Assembly: GCA_028278345.1 (NCBI GenBank)
Contig: JANQEL010000042.1
Span: 1 to 49,291, forward strand
Source of the DNA: Myxococcota bacterium
GTDB lineage: Bacteria; Myxococcota_A; UBA9160; UBA4427
Direction: 5' to 3'
Length of the DNA: 49,291 nt
Translations under genes and position numbers: made by a program
Part shown: piece by piece, positions 17,654-27,284 of the stretch
How the letters are laid out: every line of letters starts with the position of its first letter
Numbering within the stretch: position 1 is the first letter of the stretch
The notes under the pieces: model-generated
Seen by the model: the letters and a program-made list of their open reading frames with translations, nothing else
Told to the model about the DNA's origin: nothing
Databases searched by the model: none

Positions 17654-18217
17654 ATGCCCAACGAGCCCTCGATCAAGGTCAGCTTCGAGCTGACCCGGCG
17701 CGACATCAAGTACTTCCGCGAACGGCTGAAGCAATCGCGGGGCGGCAAGAAGAGTCCCGACGACCAGAAGGTGGTCGAGGCGGCCCTCGCCCTGGTCGAC
17801 GAGGCCGACCACGCCGACTCGCCCGAGTTCGTCCGCAGCCGGATCGGCATCCTCCGGCAGCTGATCGACATGGTGCGGGACGAGCAGTGGCGCCTCGAGG
17901 GGCGCGACCGCGCGCGCGTCCTCGACGCCCTGGCCTATTTCGCCGACCCCGAAGACCTGATTCCCGATCGGATTCCGGGGATCGGCTACATCGACGACGC
18001 GATCATGATCGAATTGGTCGCCCGGGAACTCAAGCACGAGATCAAGTCGTACGAAGACTTCTGTGAGTTCCGCAATCAGCCGAAGAGCCGACGACCTGCC
18101 GACGACAAGATCGAAGCGAAGCGGCAAGCCCTCCAGCGACGCATGCGCCGGCGACGACGCAGCGACCTGCAGCGCGTGCGCGCGACCCGCACGAAGTCGT
18201 CGCTTCGCCTCTGGTAG
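17654..18217 (+). CDS. DUF1232 (YkvA-like) protein with Arg-rich tail, copy 1
   Basis: The protein has 187 aa. The central DUF1232 motif reads YFADPEDLIPDRIPGIGYID, with the family's D-LIPD-PG-GY-DD core at about residues 97-115. The N-terminal block FELTRRDIKYFRERL is shared with the copy at 37870 (FELSESDLKYFRQAL). The C-terminal 40 residues are strongly basic (RMRRRRR) and end KSSLRLW; the other copy ends KSPLSLW. The function of DUF1232 proteins is not known. The basic tail suggests contact with nucleic acid or membrane phosphate. The gene lies 66 nt before the MFS/spermidine-synthase-like gene, and this pair recurs at 37.9-41.6 kb. Confidence 0.85.
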   Translation: MPNEPSIKVSFELTRRDIKYFRERLKQSRGGKKSPDDQKVVEAALALVDEADHADSPEFVRSRIGILRQLIDMVRDEQWRLEGRDRARVLDALAYFADPEDLIPDRIPGIGYIDDAIMIELVARELKHEIKSYEDFCEFRNQPKSRRPADDKIEAKRQALQRRMRRRRRSDLQRVRATRTKSSLRLW

Positions 18218-18283
18218 GGTGATCCCGCCCACGACTCCGGCGGGGTCGCCGAACAGAGCAGAAATGCGAGACGAAGAAACGAA

Positions 18284-21200
18284 ATGAAAGAGCGCTCCTT
18301 CGTCGTCGTTGCACTCTGCTTCTTTCTTTCCGGTCTCGCGGCACTGATGTACGAAACGGCCTGGACGAAGGAGTTCGCCTTCGTCTTCGGCACCTCGGAA
18401 CTCGCGGTGGCCACGGTGCTGGCCGCCTACATGGCCGGGCTGGCCGCGGGGGCCGCGGTCGGCGGGCGCATCGCGGCACGCACCGGGCGGCCTCTCGCGC
18501 TCTACGGCGCGCTCGAGTTCGGAATCGGCATCGCCGCCCTGCTCGTGCCCCTGGCCATTTCGCTCTCGACGAAGCTGTTGGTCGCCCTGTTCGGCGGCCA
18601 GCCGGGTTTCGAGCACAGCTCGCCCCTCGGCATCGCCTTGTTCTATCTCCTCGCGACCTTCGCCATCATCATGGTGCCGACGATGTTCATGGGGGCGACC
18701 CTCCCGCTGCTGTCACGCCACGTCGTCACGAACGAGAGCGAGATCGGCACACGCATCGGCGCCCTCTACGCGATCAACACCGGGGGAGCCGTGGTCGGCA
18801 CCCTGACCGCGGCGTTCGTACTCCTCCCTGCCCTCGGGATCCGACAGACGGTCTACGTCGCCGCGGCGATCAACGTCCTCGTCTTCCTGATCGCCATCTA
18901 TCTGGTGCGCATCGCCCACCTCGAGAGGACCGGCGCGGCCAGCCACGGGCCGCTGGTTGCCGGGCGCAGCGGCTTCCATCTGATCCTCCCGCTGATGACC
19001 CTCTCGGGTGCTCTTTCCTTTACCTACGAGGTGCTGTGGGTGCGGCTGCTCTCGCAGCTGCTGGGCGGCAGCATCTACGCCTTCGCGACCATGCTCGCGA
19101 GCTTCCTCGCGGGCATCGCCATCGGGTCGGCGATCTCGAGTCGCCTCGCCGATTCCGTCACGCGTAGCCAGCACGCCTTCGTGCTCTGCCAGCTCGGCGT
19201 CGCGGTGTTCACCGTCCTCGGCTTCGCGGTCATCGACTACGCGCCCGCCTTGACCCTGGCGCTCGAGCTGCGCGACCCGATGCTCCTCGACGTCGGTTTC
19301 GCCATCGCGGTACTCCTGCCCGCGGCGGTGTGCATCGGAGCCACCTTTCCCTTTGCCGTGCGCATCGTGGCTCGCGACGCCGACGACGCCGGCCCCGCGA
19401 GTGCCCGCGTCTACACCTGGAATACGGTCGGCGCGATCATCGGCTCGATCGGCGCCGCCTTCGTCCTGCTCCCGGAGTTGGGCTTTCGCGGAACCATCGT
19501 CCTCGGGATCAGCTTGAACGTCCTCATCGCGATCGTCGTCGGCTGGCATGCGGGAACCCGCGGGCCGCGGCTCGCGGTGCCGATCCTGGTCGGCGCGCTG
19601 CTCTTCGCCTTCCTGCCGGGCGAGCCGTGGAGCGTCCTTCGCGCCTCTCCCATCAATCGATCGAATCCCCCGAAGAAGGGGCCGCTGGGTTTCTACGAGG
19701 TCGGTCGTGGGGCGACGGTGCTGCTGACCCGGCAGGCGCCCGCGGGTTGGCGCATGTCGACCAACGGCCTGCCCGAATCGATGATCAACGAGCCCGAGGC
19801 CGCCCCCGACGGCTTGAAACCCTCGGATCTGCTCGGCGCCCTCGGCCCGCTGTTGCGACCCGACGCGCGGAGCATGCTGGTCGTCGGGCTCGGGGGCGGT
19901 GTCACCGTCGAGGACATCCCACGCCACGTCGATCGCATCGATGTGATCGAACTCGAGCGCGAGGTGATCGAGGCGAATCGCTGGTTGAGCTCGATTCGCG
20001 CTCGAGACCCCTTCGCGGATCCGCGCGTGCACATTCACGAGGGGGATGCACGCGGGTCGATGCAGCTGACGGATCAGCGCTTCGACGTGATCGCCGCCCA
20101 GGCCTCACACCCGTGGACCGGCGGCGCTTCACACCTCTATACGAGCGAGTTCTTCGAACTCGTCGAGAATCGCCTCGAACCGGGCGGCATCTTCGTCCAG
20201 TGGCTGGGGAAGCACTTCACGAACACCGACTTGCTCAAGAGCGTCGTCGCCACACTGTACGAGCACTTCGAGTACGTGCACGTCTACACGGGCTTCCTGT
20301 TCGCGGCTTCGAACGAACCCATTCCCCTGGCGCCGGACCTCGAACGCCTGCGCGAATTCGACCCCGACATCTCCGAGCGAACCGGTGTCTACGAGCGCGA
20401 GGACTTCGTCGTCCACCTCCGCCTCGACGACCAGGCCAGTCGCGCCTACGCCGCGACGGGAGAGATCACCACCGACGACCGCAACCTGCTCCAGATGCGG
20501 TCTCCGCTGCTGCTGCATCCCGACGCCGAAGAGTACGAGGCGCGCGAAACCGACATTGCGATCCACCTGCGAGAGCACGACCCGCTTCCACGCCTCGTGA
20601 AGGCCGGGGAGCTCGATGTGCGGAAACTCATTCCGGCGCTCGGGGTGAGTCGGATCGGTCGCCGCATCGGCGACGTCATCGATTCACTCGAAGACCCCGA
20701 CGAACGCGAAGTCCAGCGATTGCTCGTCAAGAGCGACAGGCCTCCGGTGAATCAGCTCCTGCACTACCTCCAGCGCCTGCCCGATCACGAACGCCTGCGC
20801 GCCTCGTTGCTGCTCCAGACGGTACGGCAGGGACGCGACCTCGCGGTCGACATCGAATGGACCCCCGAAGAGATCGCCGTGCGGGATGCAACGCGTCTCG
20901 CAAAGAGCGAAGGCGTCGGCAGCATCGCCTCCTTCGACGCCGACCTCGCCCGGGTGGCGCCGACGCATTCCCTCTACATCGTGGCGGCGAGCATGCGCGC
21001 ATCGTGGCGCATCGAAACCGGGGATCCGGAGCGACTTCGCGAGGCCATCGAGATCGTCGACGCGTGCTTCAACGCCAAGAAGCCGGTGAGCCTTCTCTGG
21101 CTGCGCGCGCAGGCTGGCGCCGGGCTCGGCGATCCGACCCTTGCGCTGGCGTCCCTCAGCCTCGTCCAGAACCCGATCAAGCTGACGCGCAGCCCCAAGG

Positions 21201-21340
21201 TCCACCGGGAAATCCAGCAGCTCCTGGAGGAACTCGACGTCGAGGGTCAGGAAGCCGCCTGGCGCGACGAGATGCTCAACAAGCGCTTCGGGTCCAGCCC
21301 CGCGCCCGCTCGGGGCGCGATGATCCCGCCGCAGCCCTGA
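18284..21340 (+). CDS. Fused MFS/spermidine synthase-like membrane protein, copy 1
   Basis: The protein has 1018 aa. The first 450 residues contain many membrane helices in two MFS-like sets (start CFFLSGLAALMYETAWTKEF, then MGATLPLLSRHVV). A Rossmann methyltransferase-type domain follows, with VVGLGGGVTVED near residue 535, the acidic IELEREVIEAN, then EGDARGSM and QASHPWTGGASHLYTSEFFE, which correspond to the spermidine synthase fold. The last 250 residues are helical and TPR-like. Fused MFS/spermidine-synthase proteins are widespread but mostly untested; polyamine or another aminopropyl-type transfer is only a family-based guess. The catalytic Asp pair of true spermidine synthases is not clearly kept, so the reaction may differ. 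A paralogue lies at 38570-41620. Confidence 0.88.
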   Translation: MKERSFVVVALCFFLSGLAALMYETAWTKEFAFVFGTSELAVATVLAAYMAGLAAGAAVGGRIAARTGRPLALYGALEFGIGIAALLVPLAISLSTKLLVALFGGQPGFEHSSPLGIALFYLLATFAIIMVPTMFMGATLPLLSRHVVTNESEIGTRIGALYAINTGGAVVGTLTAAFVLLPALGIRQTVYVAAAINVLVFLIAIYLVRIAHLERTGAASHGPLVAGRSGFHLILPLMTLSGALSFTYEVLWVRLLSQLLGGSIYAFATMLASFLAGIAIGSAISSRLADSVTRSQHAFVLCQLGVAVFTVLGFAVIDYAPALTLALELRDPMLLDVGFAIAVLLPAAVCIGATFPFAVRIVARDADDAGPASARVYTWNTVGAIIGSIGAAFVLLPELGFRGTIVLGISLNVLIAIVVGWHAGTRGPRLAVPILVGALLFAFLPGEPWSVLRASPINRSNPPKKGPLGFYEVGRGATVLLTRQAPAGWRMSTNGLPESMINEPEAAPDGLKPSDLLGALGPLLRPDARSMLVVGLGGGVTVEDIPRHVDRIDVIELEREVIEANRWLSSIRARDPFADPRVHIHEGDARGSMQLTDQRFDVIAAQASHPWTGGASHLYTSEFFELVENRLEPGGIFVQWLGKHFTNTDLLKSVVATLYEHFEYVHVYTGFLFAASNEPIPLAPDLERLREFDPDISERTGVYEREDFVVHLRLDDQASRAYAATGEITTDDRNLLQMRSPLLLHPDAEEYEARETDIAIHLREHDPLPRLVKAGELDVRKLIPALGVSRIGRRIGDVIDSLEDPDEREVQRLLVKSDRPPVNQLLHYLQRLPDHERLRASLLLQTVRQGRDLAVDIEWTPEEIAVRDATRLAKSEGVGSIASFDADLARVAPTHSLYIVAASMRASWRIETGDPERLREAIEIVDACFNAKKPVSLLWLRAQAGAGLGDPTLALASLSLVQNPIKLTRSPKVHREIQQLLEELDVEGQEAAWRDEMLNKRFGSSPAPARGAMIPPQP

Positions 21341-21362
21341 TCAGCCCTGGAGGCGATCGAGG

Positions 21363-21668
21363 CTAGAAGTCGCCGAGTTCGCGCTCGAAGACACTCTCGT
21401 ACGGAATCGTCCAGTAGAGCTCGATCGCCTCGTTGCGCGTCGAGGAACCGTTCGGCAGCGACAACAAGAGCGACGGGGCGAGGAGCACGCCGCCGACCAC
21501 GAGCGCCGTGAAGCGCAGCGGGCGAATGATCGCCGCGTCGAAACCGATTTCGATCGGCCGCACCACGGGGCTGAAATCGACCGCCTGGGCTTCCGCTAGG
21601 GGAAGCGAGCAGCCGAGCAGAAGGGTCAGGACGAGGGCTCGGAGACGGGAGGGTCGGTTCGTTCGCAT
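21363..21668 (-). CDS. Small exported membrane protein, RPL family, copy 1
   Basis: The protein has 101 aa. A signal peptide (LRALVLTLLLGCSLPLAEAQ) precedes a short soluble part and one membrane segment (FTALVVGGVLLAPSLLLSLP). The phrase FDAAIIRPLRFTALVVGG and the end FERELGDF correspond to LDVTLLRPLGAVTMLGG and RPLGELF in the protein at 41631. Both genes lie tail-to-tail with a MFS/spermidine-synthase-like gene, here 22 nt apart. TAGCGT lies 6 nt before the ATG with no Shine-Dalgarno. Function unknown. Confidence 0.72.
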   Translation of the reverse strand: MRTNRPSRLRALVLTLLLGCSLPLAEAQAVDFSPVVRPIEIGFDAAIIRPLRFTALVVGGVLLAPSLLLSLPNGSSTRNEAIELYWTIPYESVFERELGDF

Positions 21669-21698
21669 CCAGACACGCTAACAGATCCCGCACTCCCG

Positions 21699-23084
21699 CT
21701 ACAGCCCCGCATCCCCCTCGACCTCGGCGGCCTGCGCCATCGCGTCGCGTAGCGCCGCTGCCGTAACCGCGCACAGCAGGAGCGCCGGGACGACCCCATA
21801 GATCAGACGGTTGATCGAGGTCTCGAGTAGCCACTCGATGTCGTATGGCGGCGGGATGTAGATCGCGCACTGGATGAAGACGATGCCAGCGAGGTAGATC
21901 CCCGGGAGCGCCAACAACGCCGCCGCGAAACCCGCCCGCGCGAGCGGCGGACCGGGAGAGAGTGCAACGACCGCCACGATGCAGCCCGGCACGGTGAGCA
22001 TTCCCGGGCCCGACAAGAGCACCACGGCCACCGCATGGATGACGACGGGTAGTCGCGCCGCGAACTCCGAGGTGTCGAAGGGGATCGCGTTGACCACGCC
22101 GAGATGACGAGACGTCAGATCCCACACCAAGAACATCGCCACACTCGGTAGCACGATGCGCGCACCGAGCGCGATCGAGCCCGCAATGTCGCGATGCCGA
22201 ATCCACGCCAGGGCCAGGCACGAAAGCCCGCACGCCAGCACCCAGAACGTCCCGTCGTTCTTGATCATCACCGCGAGGGCGAGGATCGCACCGGCGACGA
22301 CCTGCAAAGCGCGATCTCCGCGCACGCTTCCGAGCTGCGCGCACGCACATCCCGCCAGCGCCACCATCACGAGCAACGGATCGGCCAGCGCTTCGTGATG
22401 TGCGCGCACCAGACCGGGCACAGCAAGTGGTGATGCGACGACCGCCGCGGCGAGCCAGGGAGAGACGACTCGCAGCAGCAATGAAAACGTCGCGAAGGGA
22501 ATCAGGGCTCCGAGGATCGCGATCGGAACGTGGAGGCTTCGCAATTCGAGGGAGGCCCACTTCATCATCGCGGCCAGGTACGCAGGGAAGGCAATGGGAT
22601 ACTGCCACTGGGAACGGGCCAATTGGGGTTCGGCGTAAAACGCAGCCGGAAACTCCGACACCCCGGCGAGCACCTTCGCTCGCAGCAGCCAGATCTGATA
22701 GCCGTCCCACGCATAGCTGGGGTAGCCCTCGGCGAGGACCAGACCGGCTTCGAGATTGACGGCCGCGCCCAGGCCAAGCAGCCCGATGCCAACGACGATG
22801 GCAACGCGGTTCAGCCTCAGCGCTGCGGGCGGGCCTTCGCCTCGCAGGGACAGCGCCACCATGCCTGCGATCACGAGGGATGAGATGGCCGCCTTCGAAG
22901 CCAGGCCGTCGAGGGAACCGAGGGTCCACGCCGCGACCAGGGGGGGAATCACGAGCGCCAGCCAACCCGCGAAGGGCACGATGCCCAGCGCCAACTCGGT
23001 GCGCCCCGCGCGCGCGAGCACCGCGCCCGCCGGCACACCCAGGGCCAACCAACCCAGCGTCGCAAGCCAGACGTCGCCCCCCAT
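21699..23084 (-). CDS. Polytopic membrane protein, GT-C glycosyltransferase-like
   Basis: The protein has 461 aa and about ten hydrophobic segments. A periplasmic loop contains YPSYAWDGYQIWLLRAKVL, with an acidic residue after an early helix as in GT39/GT83-type enzymes, and RAHHEALADPLLVMVALAG follows later. It probably transfers a sugar from a polyprenyl donor to an envelope acceptor. The ATG directly follows the TAG stop of the gene at 23085-23531, so the two are one transcription unit. The exact family is not clear and the activity is inferred. Confidence 0.62.
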   Translation of the reverse strand: MGGDVWLATLGWLALGVPAGAVLARAGRTELALGIVPFAGWLALVIPPLVAAWTLGSLDGLASKAAISSLVIAGMVALSLRGEGPPAALRLNRVAIVVGIGLLGLGAAVNLEAGLVLAEGYPSYAWDGYQIWLLRAKVLAGVSEFPAAFYAEPQLARSQWQYPIAFPAYLAAMMKWASLELRSLHVPIAILGALIPFATFSLLLRVVSPWLAAAVVASPLAVPGLVRAHHEALADPLLVMVALAGCACAQLGSVRGDRALQVVAGAILALAVMIKNDGTFWVLACGLSCLALAWIRHRDIAGSIALGARIVLPSVAMFLVWDLTSRHLGVVNAIPFDTSEFAARLPVVIHAVAVVLLSGPGMLTVPGCIVAVVALSPGPPLARAGFAAALLALPGIYLAGIVFIQCAIYIPPPYDIEWLLETSINRLIYGVVPALLLCAVTAAALRDAMAQAAEVEGDAGL

Positions 23085-23531
23085 CTACGGCTCGTTCCGC
23101 CGCAGCAAGACCAGCTTCGAGCCTCGCTGCAAGACGGTTCCATCCCCCTCGCCACACACGTCCAGGGGGCAGATCCGGCGGTTTGCGCCCGAGACCACCG
23201 GGTAGCCGGGAAGCAGCGCCAACCACATCCGCGTGATGCGCCGGAGCGTTTCGATGTCGTACTCGTTTTCGAAGTCGATCGATATCGCCGTGCCCGGCGG
23301 TAGTTCGCGTCGAATCCAGTCGAAGATCCGAAACTCGGGACCCAACACGCGGTCGTGTGAGAGGAGATCGTCGTCGCTCTCGACCGGTTGCAGAGTGCGA
23401 ACGAGCGCCGTCCCATCTCGGATCATTGAAAACTCGACGAGGCACAGGCCGGCGACGACGAGCAACACGAGAGGGGGACCGATCCTCCTCACGACGTTCA
23501 CCGGCTTCGCTTGGGTCGGTTCGGATTCCAT
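23085..23531 (-). CDS. Single-pass membrane protein of unknown function
   Basis: The protein has 148 aa from the ATG at 23531; the longer frame to 23684 overlaps the divergent lipoprotein gene and is unlikely. One membrane anchor lies at about residues 18-37 (GPPLVLLVVAGLCLVEF). The periplasmic part (EFRIFDWIRRELPPGTAI and TRMWLALLPGYPVVSG) resembles the soluble tail domain often found at the C-terminus of GT-C membrane proteins. It may be a separate subunit of the GT-C-like protein that follows without a gap. TAAGCT lies 10 nt before the ATG. Confidence 0.62.
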   Translation of the reverse strand: MESEPTQAKPVNVVRRIGPPLVLLVVAGLCLVEFSMIRDGTALVRTLQPVESDDDLLSHDRVLGPEFRIFDWIRRELPPGTAISIDFENEYDIETLRRITRMWLALLPGYPVVSGANRRICPLDVCGEGDGTVLQRGSKLVLLRRNEP

Positions 23532-23590
23532 GGTCGCGCGGAGCTTAGCGAGCGATTGACCGCAAAGACGGCCCGCGCGAATGTCTCGCC

Positions 23591-25240
23591 ATGCCGGGTG
23601 CGTGCTTGCGGGATCGAATCGCTGGGAAGCGGGGGGCACGGACCCCGAGGTGTTCGCGGTTCGCACAACCCGCGATCGGCGCACTCCTGCTTGCGATCGG
23701 GCTCGCGGCCTGCACCCCCGAAGCGCAACCGCGCCGCCCTTCCCCGGTCTACTTGATCGGAATCGACGGCGCGTCCTGGGACATCATCGACGAACTCCGT
23801 GCGGAGGGGCGCCTGCCGAACTTCGACGCGCTGATCGCCCGCGGCGCGCGCGGTGAACTCGTCGTTCCGCAACCCTCGATCTCGCCTTCCCTCTGGACGA
23901 CCATCGCGACGGGCGTCGATGCCGAGCGACACCGCGTCGTCGACTTCTGGGCCACGTCCGCAGACGTGCGGGCGAAACGCGTCTGGCAGATCGCCGATGA
24001 GGCCGGTCTCAGCACGGGCCTCCTGGGCTACCTCATCACCTGGCCTCCCGCGAAAGCGAACGGCTTTCTCGTCCCCGGATGGCTCGCCCAGGACACCCGC
24101 GCGATCCCCGACGACGTTCGCTTCCTGAAGGAGATCGAGGCCCTCGAACACACGCGCACCCCGGTGGATCACGCAACGAGGTCGCGTTGGATCGACGCCG
24201 CGAAGAAGGCCGGTGCCAGGCCCGGCAATCTCGAGCGCCTCGAGCGCTACATCGACACCGTGGGTACCGAACCCGGCGATGCGGCGGCCCTGGAGGTCGA
24301 ACGTCGCAGTCTTCAATCGGAGCTCTCCGCGGACGTGTTCTGCGGCCTGATCGATCGCTTCGATCCGCACCTGGCGATCTTCTATCAACATCACGTCGAC
24401 GCGATCGAACACCTCTACTTCGCCCACTACCGCCCCGAAGCCTTCCCGACGCTCACACGCAAACGTTCCCCTTCGGAACGCAACGCCATCCCCGCGATCT
24501 ACCAAGCCACCGACCGAAGTGTGGGACGCATCGTCGATTGCGCGCCCGACGATGCGCGCTTCGTCATCGTCTCCGACCACGGCCAAAAGCCCGGAAACCT
24601 GACCCGCTTCGGAATGCCGCGCATCCGCTCCAGTGCTCTGCTCGAACGACTCGGCATCGCAGATCGCGTCTTTGCCACCAACATCGGCGACCTGGTCTTT
24701 CTGCGGCCCCGCCGACGCGACGCGGATCTCGGCGAATTCCGGCTGGCCTTCGAACGCGTTCGCTGGGCGTCGAACGACGATGCCGTCTTCCAGGTGCGCG
24801 ATCATCAGGGTCTCGGCCTGCAGATCCGCTATTTGCCGAGCACGACCCACGACCCGGAGTTTCACATCGACGAGGAGCGCTTCGCCCTGAGTGATTTCAT
24901 CGACAGCACCCAGAGGATCTCCGGCACCCACACCGACCTCGGGGTGCTGCTGATGGTGGGCCCCGGGGTGCGCGAGGGCGTGCTCCTCCAGCGAGGCCAC
25001 CTGCTCGATGTGGCCCCCACCCTGCTCGCCCTGCTCGACCTGCCCCTGGGACGCGACATGCCGGGCCGCCCGCGGCTCGATGCCCTGCGCGAGGATGTTC
25101 GCAGCGCGACGTCACTGCGCTTCATCGAAAGCCACGGCATTCCGAATCAGGTTGGAAGCGAAAGCGGTGCGCAGGCCCTGGGCGCCGACCTCGACGAAGC
25201 GACGCGCAAACACCTCGAAGCCCTCGGATACCTGGAATGA
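23591..25240 (+). CDS. Alkaline phosphatase family lipoprotein (type I phosphodiesterase-like)
   Basis: The protein has 549 aa. The N-terminal 41 residues are a long signal ending in the lipobox LAAC followed by TPEAQP. The catalytic domain starts VYLIGIDGASWDIIDEL (metal Asp), followed by SPSLWTTIATG, where the Thr before TIATG is the expected nucleophile. Later come FYQHHVDAIEHLYFAHY and VIVSDHGQKPG (metal Asp/His). This is the type I phosphodiesterase/nucleotide pyrophosphatase subgroup. The end HLEALGYLE resembles the ends of the two sulfatase-fold proteins in this window. It overlaps the methyltransferase gene by 4 nt. The substrate is unknown; a phosphodiester on an envelope glycan or lipid is plausible. 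Confidence 0.84.
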   Translation: MPGACLRDRIAGKRGARTPRCSRFAQPAIGALLLAIGLAACTPEAQPRRPSPVYLIGIDGASWDIIDELRAEGRLPNFDALIARGARGELVVPQPSISPSLWTTIATGVDAERHRVVDFWATSADVRAKRVWQIADEAGLSTGLLGYLITWPPAKANGFLVPGWLAQDTRAIPDDVRFLKEIEALEHTRTPVDHATRSRWIDAAKKAGARPGNLERLERYIDTVGTEPGDAAALEVERRSLQSELSADVFCGLIDRFDPHLAIFYQHHVDAIEHLYFAHYRPEAFPTLTRKRSPSERNAIPAIYQATDRSVGRIVDCAPDDARFVIVSDHGQKPGNLTRFGMPRIRSSALLERLGIADRVFATNIGDLVFLRPRRRDADLGEFRLAFERVRWASNDDAVFQVRDHQGLGLQIRYLPSTTHDPEFHIDEERFALSDFIDSTQRISGTHTDLGVLLMVGPGVREGVLLQRGHLLDVAPTLLALLDLPLGRDMPGRPRLDALREDVRSATSLRFIESHGIPNQVGSESGAQALGADLDEATRKHLEALGYLE

Positions 25241-26175
25241 ATCCCGCCGAAAGCCCAGCGCCCACGTCCCCAGCCACGTGCCCCGTCTGCTCGAGCCAGG
25301 CTGCGACCCCCGCGTTCGAGAAGGAGGGCTTCTCCCACTTCGCCTGTCGCGATTGCCAGGCCATCTACCTCTTCCCCGTTCCGAGCGAGAGCGAACTCTC
25401 CGACTACTACGTTGCGAAGGAGGAGGAAACGAAGTCGAGTCAGTGCTGGGAACGCGAAGAGCACGACTATCGCCACTACGAAGCGATCTGGGACGAGGCC
25501 CTGGCCGACATCGAGCGCCGCGCCGGCCGCGGCCCCCTGCTCGACGTGGGCTGCGGTGGGGGACAATTCCTGGCCTTCGCGCGAAGCCGCGGCTGGACCG
25601 AACTCGAGGGCATCGAATACGCTCCGGGCGCCGCGGAAGTGGCCCGGGAGCGTTCCGGTGCCGAGGTGCACTCCGTCGACTTCCTCCATTCGGGCCTGGC
25701 CGCCGACCGCTACGCGGGGGTGACGATGTGGAACGTGATCGAGCACGCCCCCGCGCCGCGCGACTTCATCGCGGAGGTGGCCCGTCTGCTGCGACCGGGC
25801 GGGGTCTACGTCGCCGACTGCCCGAACCGCTACGGGGTCACCATGCGCTTCATCGGTTCCAGCGCCTACGTCGTGATGCCGCCTGAGCACCTGACCTACT
25901 TCTCGCATCGCTCCCTGCGGCGGCTGCTCGAAGGGGGCGGCTTGCGCGTCGAGAAGCTCGCGAGCAACACCATCTACATCAACGATTGGGTGCGCTTCCT
26001 GAAGAAGCCCCAGGCCGAGAGCGAGGCGCGCCAGCAGCACCTCTCCTGGTACACCCGCTTCACCAGCTCGAAGCTCATGCTCGCAATGATCGGCCTCGCG
26101 AACGTCTTCCTGAACGCCGCGCGTCTCGGCGACCAGATGCTGATCGCGGCGAGCAAGCCGGCTCCGAGGGACTAA
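25237..26175 (+). CDS. Class I SAM methyltransferase with N-terminal zinc ribbon
   Basis: The protein has 312 aa. C15-x2-C18 and C37-x2-C40 (CPVC and CRDC) form a zinc ribbon. The methyltransferase domain begins with LLDVGCGGGQFLAFARSRGW (motif I) and IEYAP, then MWNVIEHAPAPRDFI and LLRPGGVYVADCPN. This arrangement is common among methyltransferases encoded in polysaccharide clusters, where they methylate sugars. The ATG overlaps the previous stop (ATGA), and its 3' end overlaps by 4 nt the convergent GT4 gene. Confidence 0.86.
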   Translation: MNPAESPAPTSPATCPVCSSQAATPAFEKEGFSHFACRDCQAIYLFPVPSESELSDYYVAKEEETKSSQCWEREEHDYRHYEAIWDEALADIERRAGRGPLLDVGCGGGQFLAFARSRGWTELEGIEYAPGAAEVARERSGAEVHSVDFLHSGLAADRYAGVTMWNVIEHAPAPRDFIAEVARLLRPGGVYVADCPNRYGVTMRFIGSSAYVVMPPEHLTYFSHRSLRRLLEGGGLRVEKLASNTIYINDWVRFLKKPQAESEARQQHLSWYTRFTSSKLMLAMIGLANVFLNAARLGDQMLIAASKPAPRD

Positions 26176-27284
26176 CCGTAGAAGTCGCCTTCGAACTGGT
26201 CGTGTTTGGCTTCGATGTAGGACTTGATCTGCTTCTCGAAGACGTCGAAGTCGAAGCGCTCGGCGTTGCACCGTGCACGCGCGGGATCGAACTCGATGGT
26301 TTCGAATCGGTCGAGGGCAACGTTCAGCGCGTCGGGCGTTTGTTCGTGGAAGAACACGCCGGTCTCCCCATCGATCACGGTCTCGAGTGAACCGCCCGCG
26401 GCGTAGGCCACCACCGGACGACCACAGGCCTGGGCCTCCACCGGGGTGAGCCCGAAATCCTCTTCGCCGGGGAACAAGAGCGCCTTGCAGCGCGCGTAGT
26501 GATCGTGCACGACCTCGTCGGGCTGGTACTCGAGGAATTCGATGTTCGGAGTGGCGGTCTTGCGCAGCAGGGGAAGGCGCTCGCCCTGCCCGATCACGAT
26601 CAGGCGGCGGTTCGTCTTCGCGAAGGCATCGACCACCACGTCGATCCGCTTCGCGTAGACCAGACGCGAAACGACGAGATAGAACTCCTCCGGTGGCTGA
26701 CCGTTGGGCTTGAAGGCCCCGCAGTCGACGGGTGGATAGATCACATCGGAGTCGCGGCTGTAGTGCTTGCGGATGCGCCGCGAGGCGACCTCGGAGCCTG
26801 CGATGAAGTAGTTCACCCGCGAGACCGAGGCGATGTCCCAGATGCGGTAGTAGTGGGTGAAGAAACGAAAGGCCCAACGCACGAGCCGCGCGTCCTTCAA
26901 CTCGGAGATGTAGTTGTGATAGAGGTCCCACGCCCAGCGCATCGGCGTGAAGCAGAGCGAAACGTGGCACGTGCGCGGCCCCGTCACGACCCCCTTCGCC
27001 ACCATCGTGCTCACGCTGAGCACGACGTCGTATTCGCGGAAGTCGAACTGCTCCATTCCGAAGGCATAGAGGGGGATGTACAGCTCGAACTTCTTGTGCG
27101 AGAGCGGCAGGCGATTCACGAAGGACGTGCGGATGTCCATCTCGCGGAAGTCGTCGGACATTGTGTCCGGGCAGTAGACCACCGTGTAGATCGGAGCGTC
27201 GGGAAAGATCTTGTGCAGGGCCTGCACGACCCGCTCTCCCCCGCCCATCTGGATCAGGTAGTCGTAGGCGATCGCGATCTTCAC
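26172..27284 (-). CDS. GT4 family glycosyltransferase
   Basis: The protein has 370 aa in the GT-B fold. The N-terminal domain starts MKIAIAYDYLIQMGGGERVV with the Gly-rich acceptor loop. In the C-terminal domain, VVSRLVYAKRIDVVVDAF supplies the conserved Arg/Lys and EEDFGLTPVEAQACGRPVVA is the E-x7-E nucleotide-sugar motif. It should add a sugar from a nucleotide donor to a lipid-linked or nascent glycan at the cytoplasmic face. It is the last gene of the minus-strand run and overlaps the methyltransferase gene upstream by 4 nt. Confidence 0.93.
   Translation of the reverse strand: MKIAIAYDYLIQMGGGERVVQALHKIFPDAPIYTVVYCPDTMSDDFREMDIRTSFVNRLPLSHKKFELYIPLYAFGMEQFDFREYDVVLSVSTMVAKGVVTGPRTCHVSLCFTPMRWAWDLYHNYISELKDARLVRWAFRFFTHYYRIWDIASVSRVNYFIAGSEVASRRIRKHYSRDSDVIYPPVDCGAFKPNGQPPEEFYLVVSRLVYAKRIDVVVDAFAKTNRRLIVIGQGERLPLLRKTATPNIEFLEYQPDEVVHDHYARCKALLFPGEEDFGLTPVEAQACGRPVVAYAAGGSLETVIDGETGVFFHEQTPDALNVALDRFETIEFDPARARCNAERFDFDVFEKQIKSYIEAKHDQFEGDFYG

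Noticed and set aside
21247..23445. A 732-aa Arg/Gly-rich minus-strand frame
   Set aside because: It is out of frame with the real membrane protein gene at 21699-23084 and has the composition of a shadow frame.
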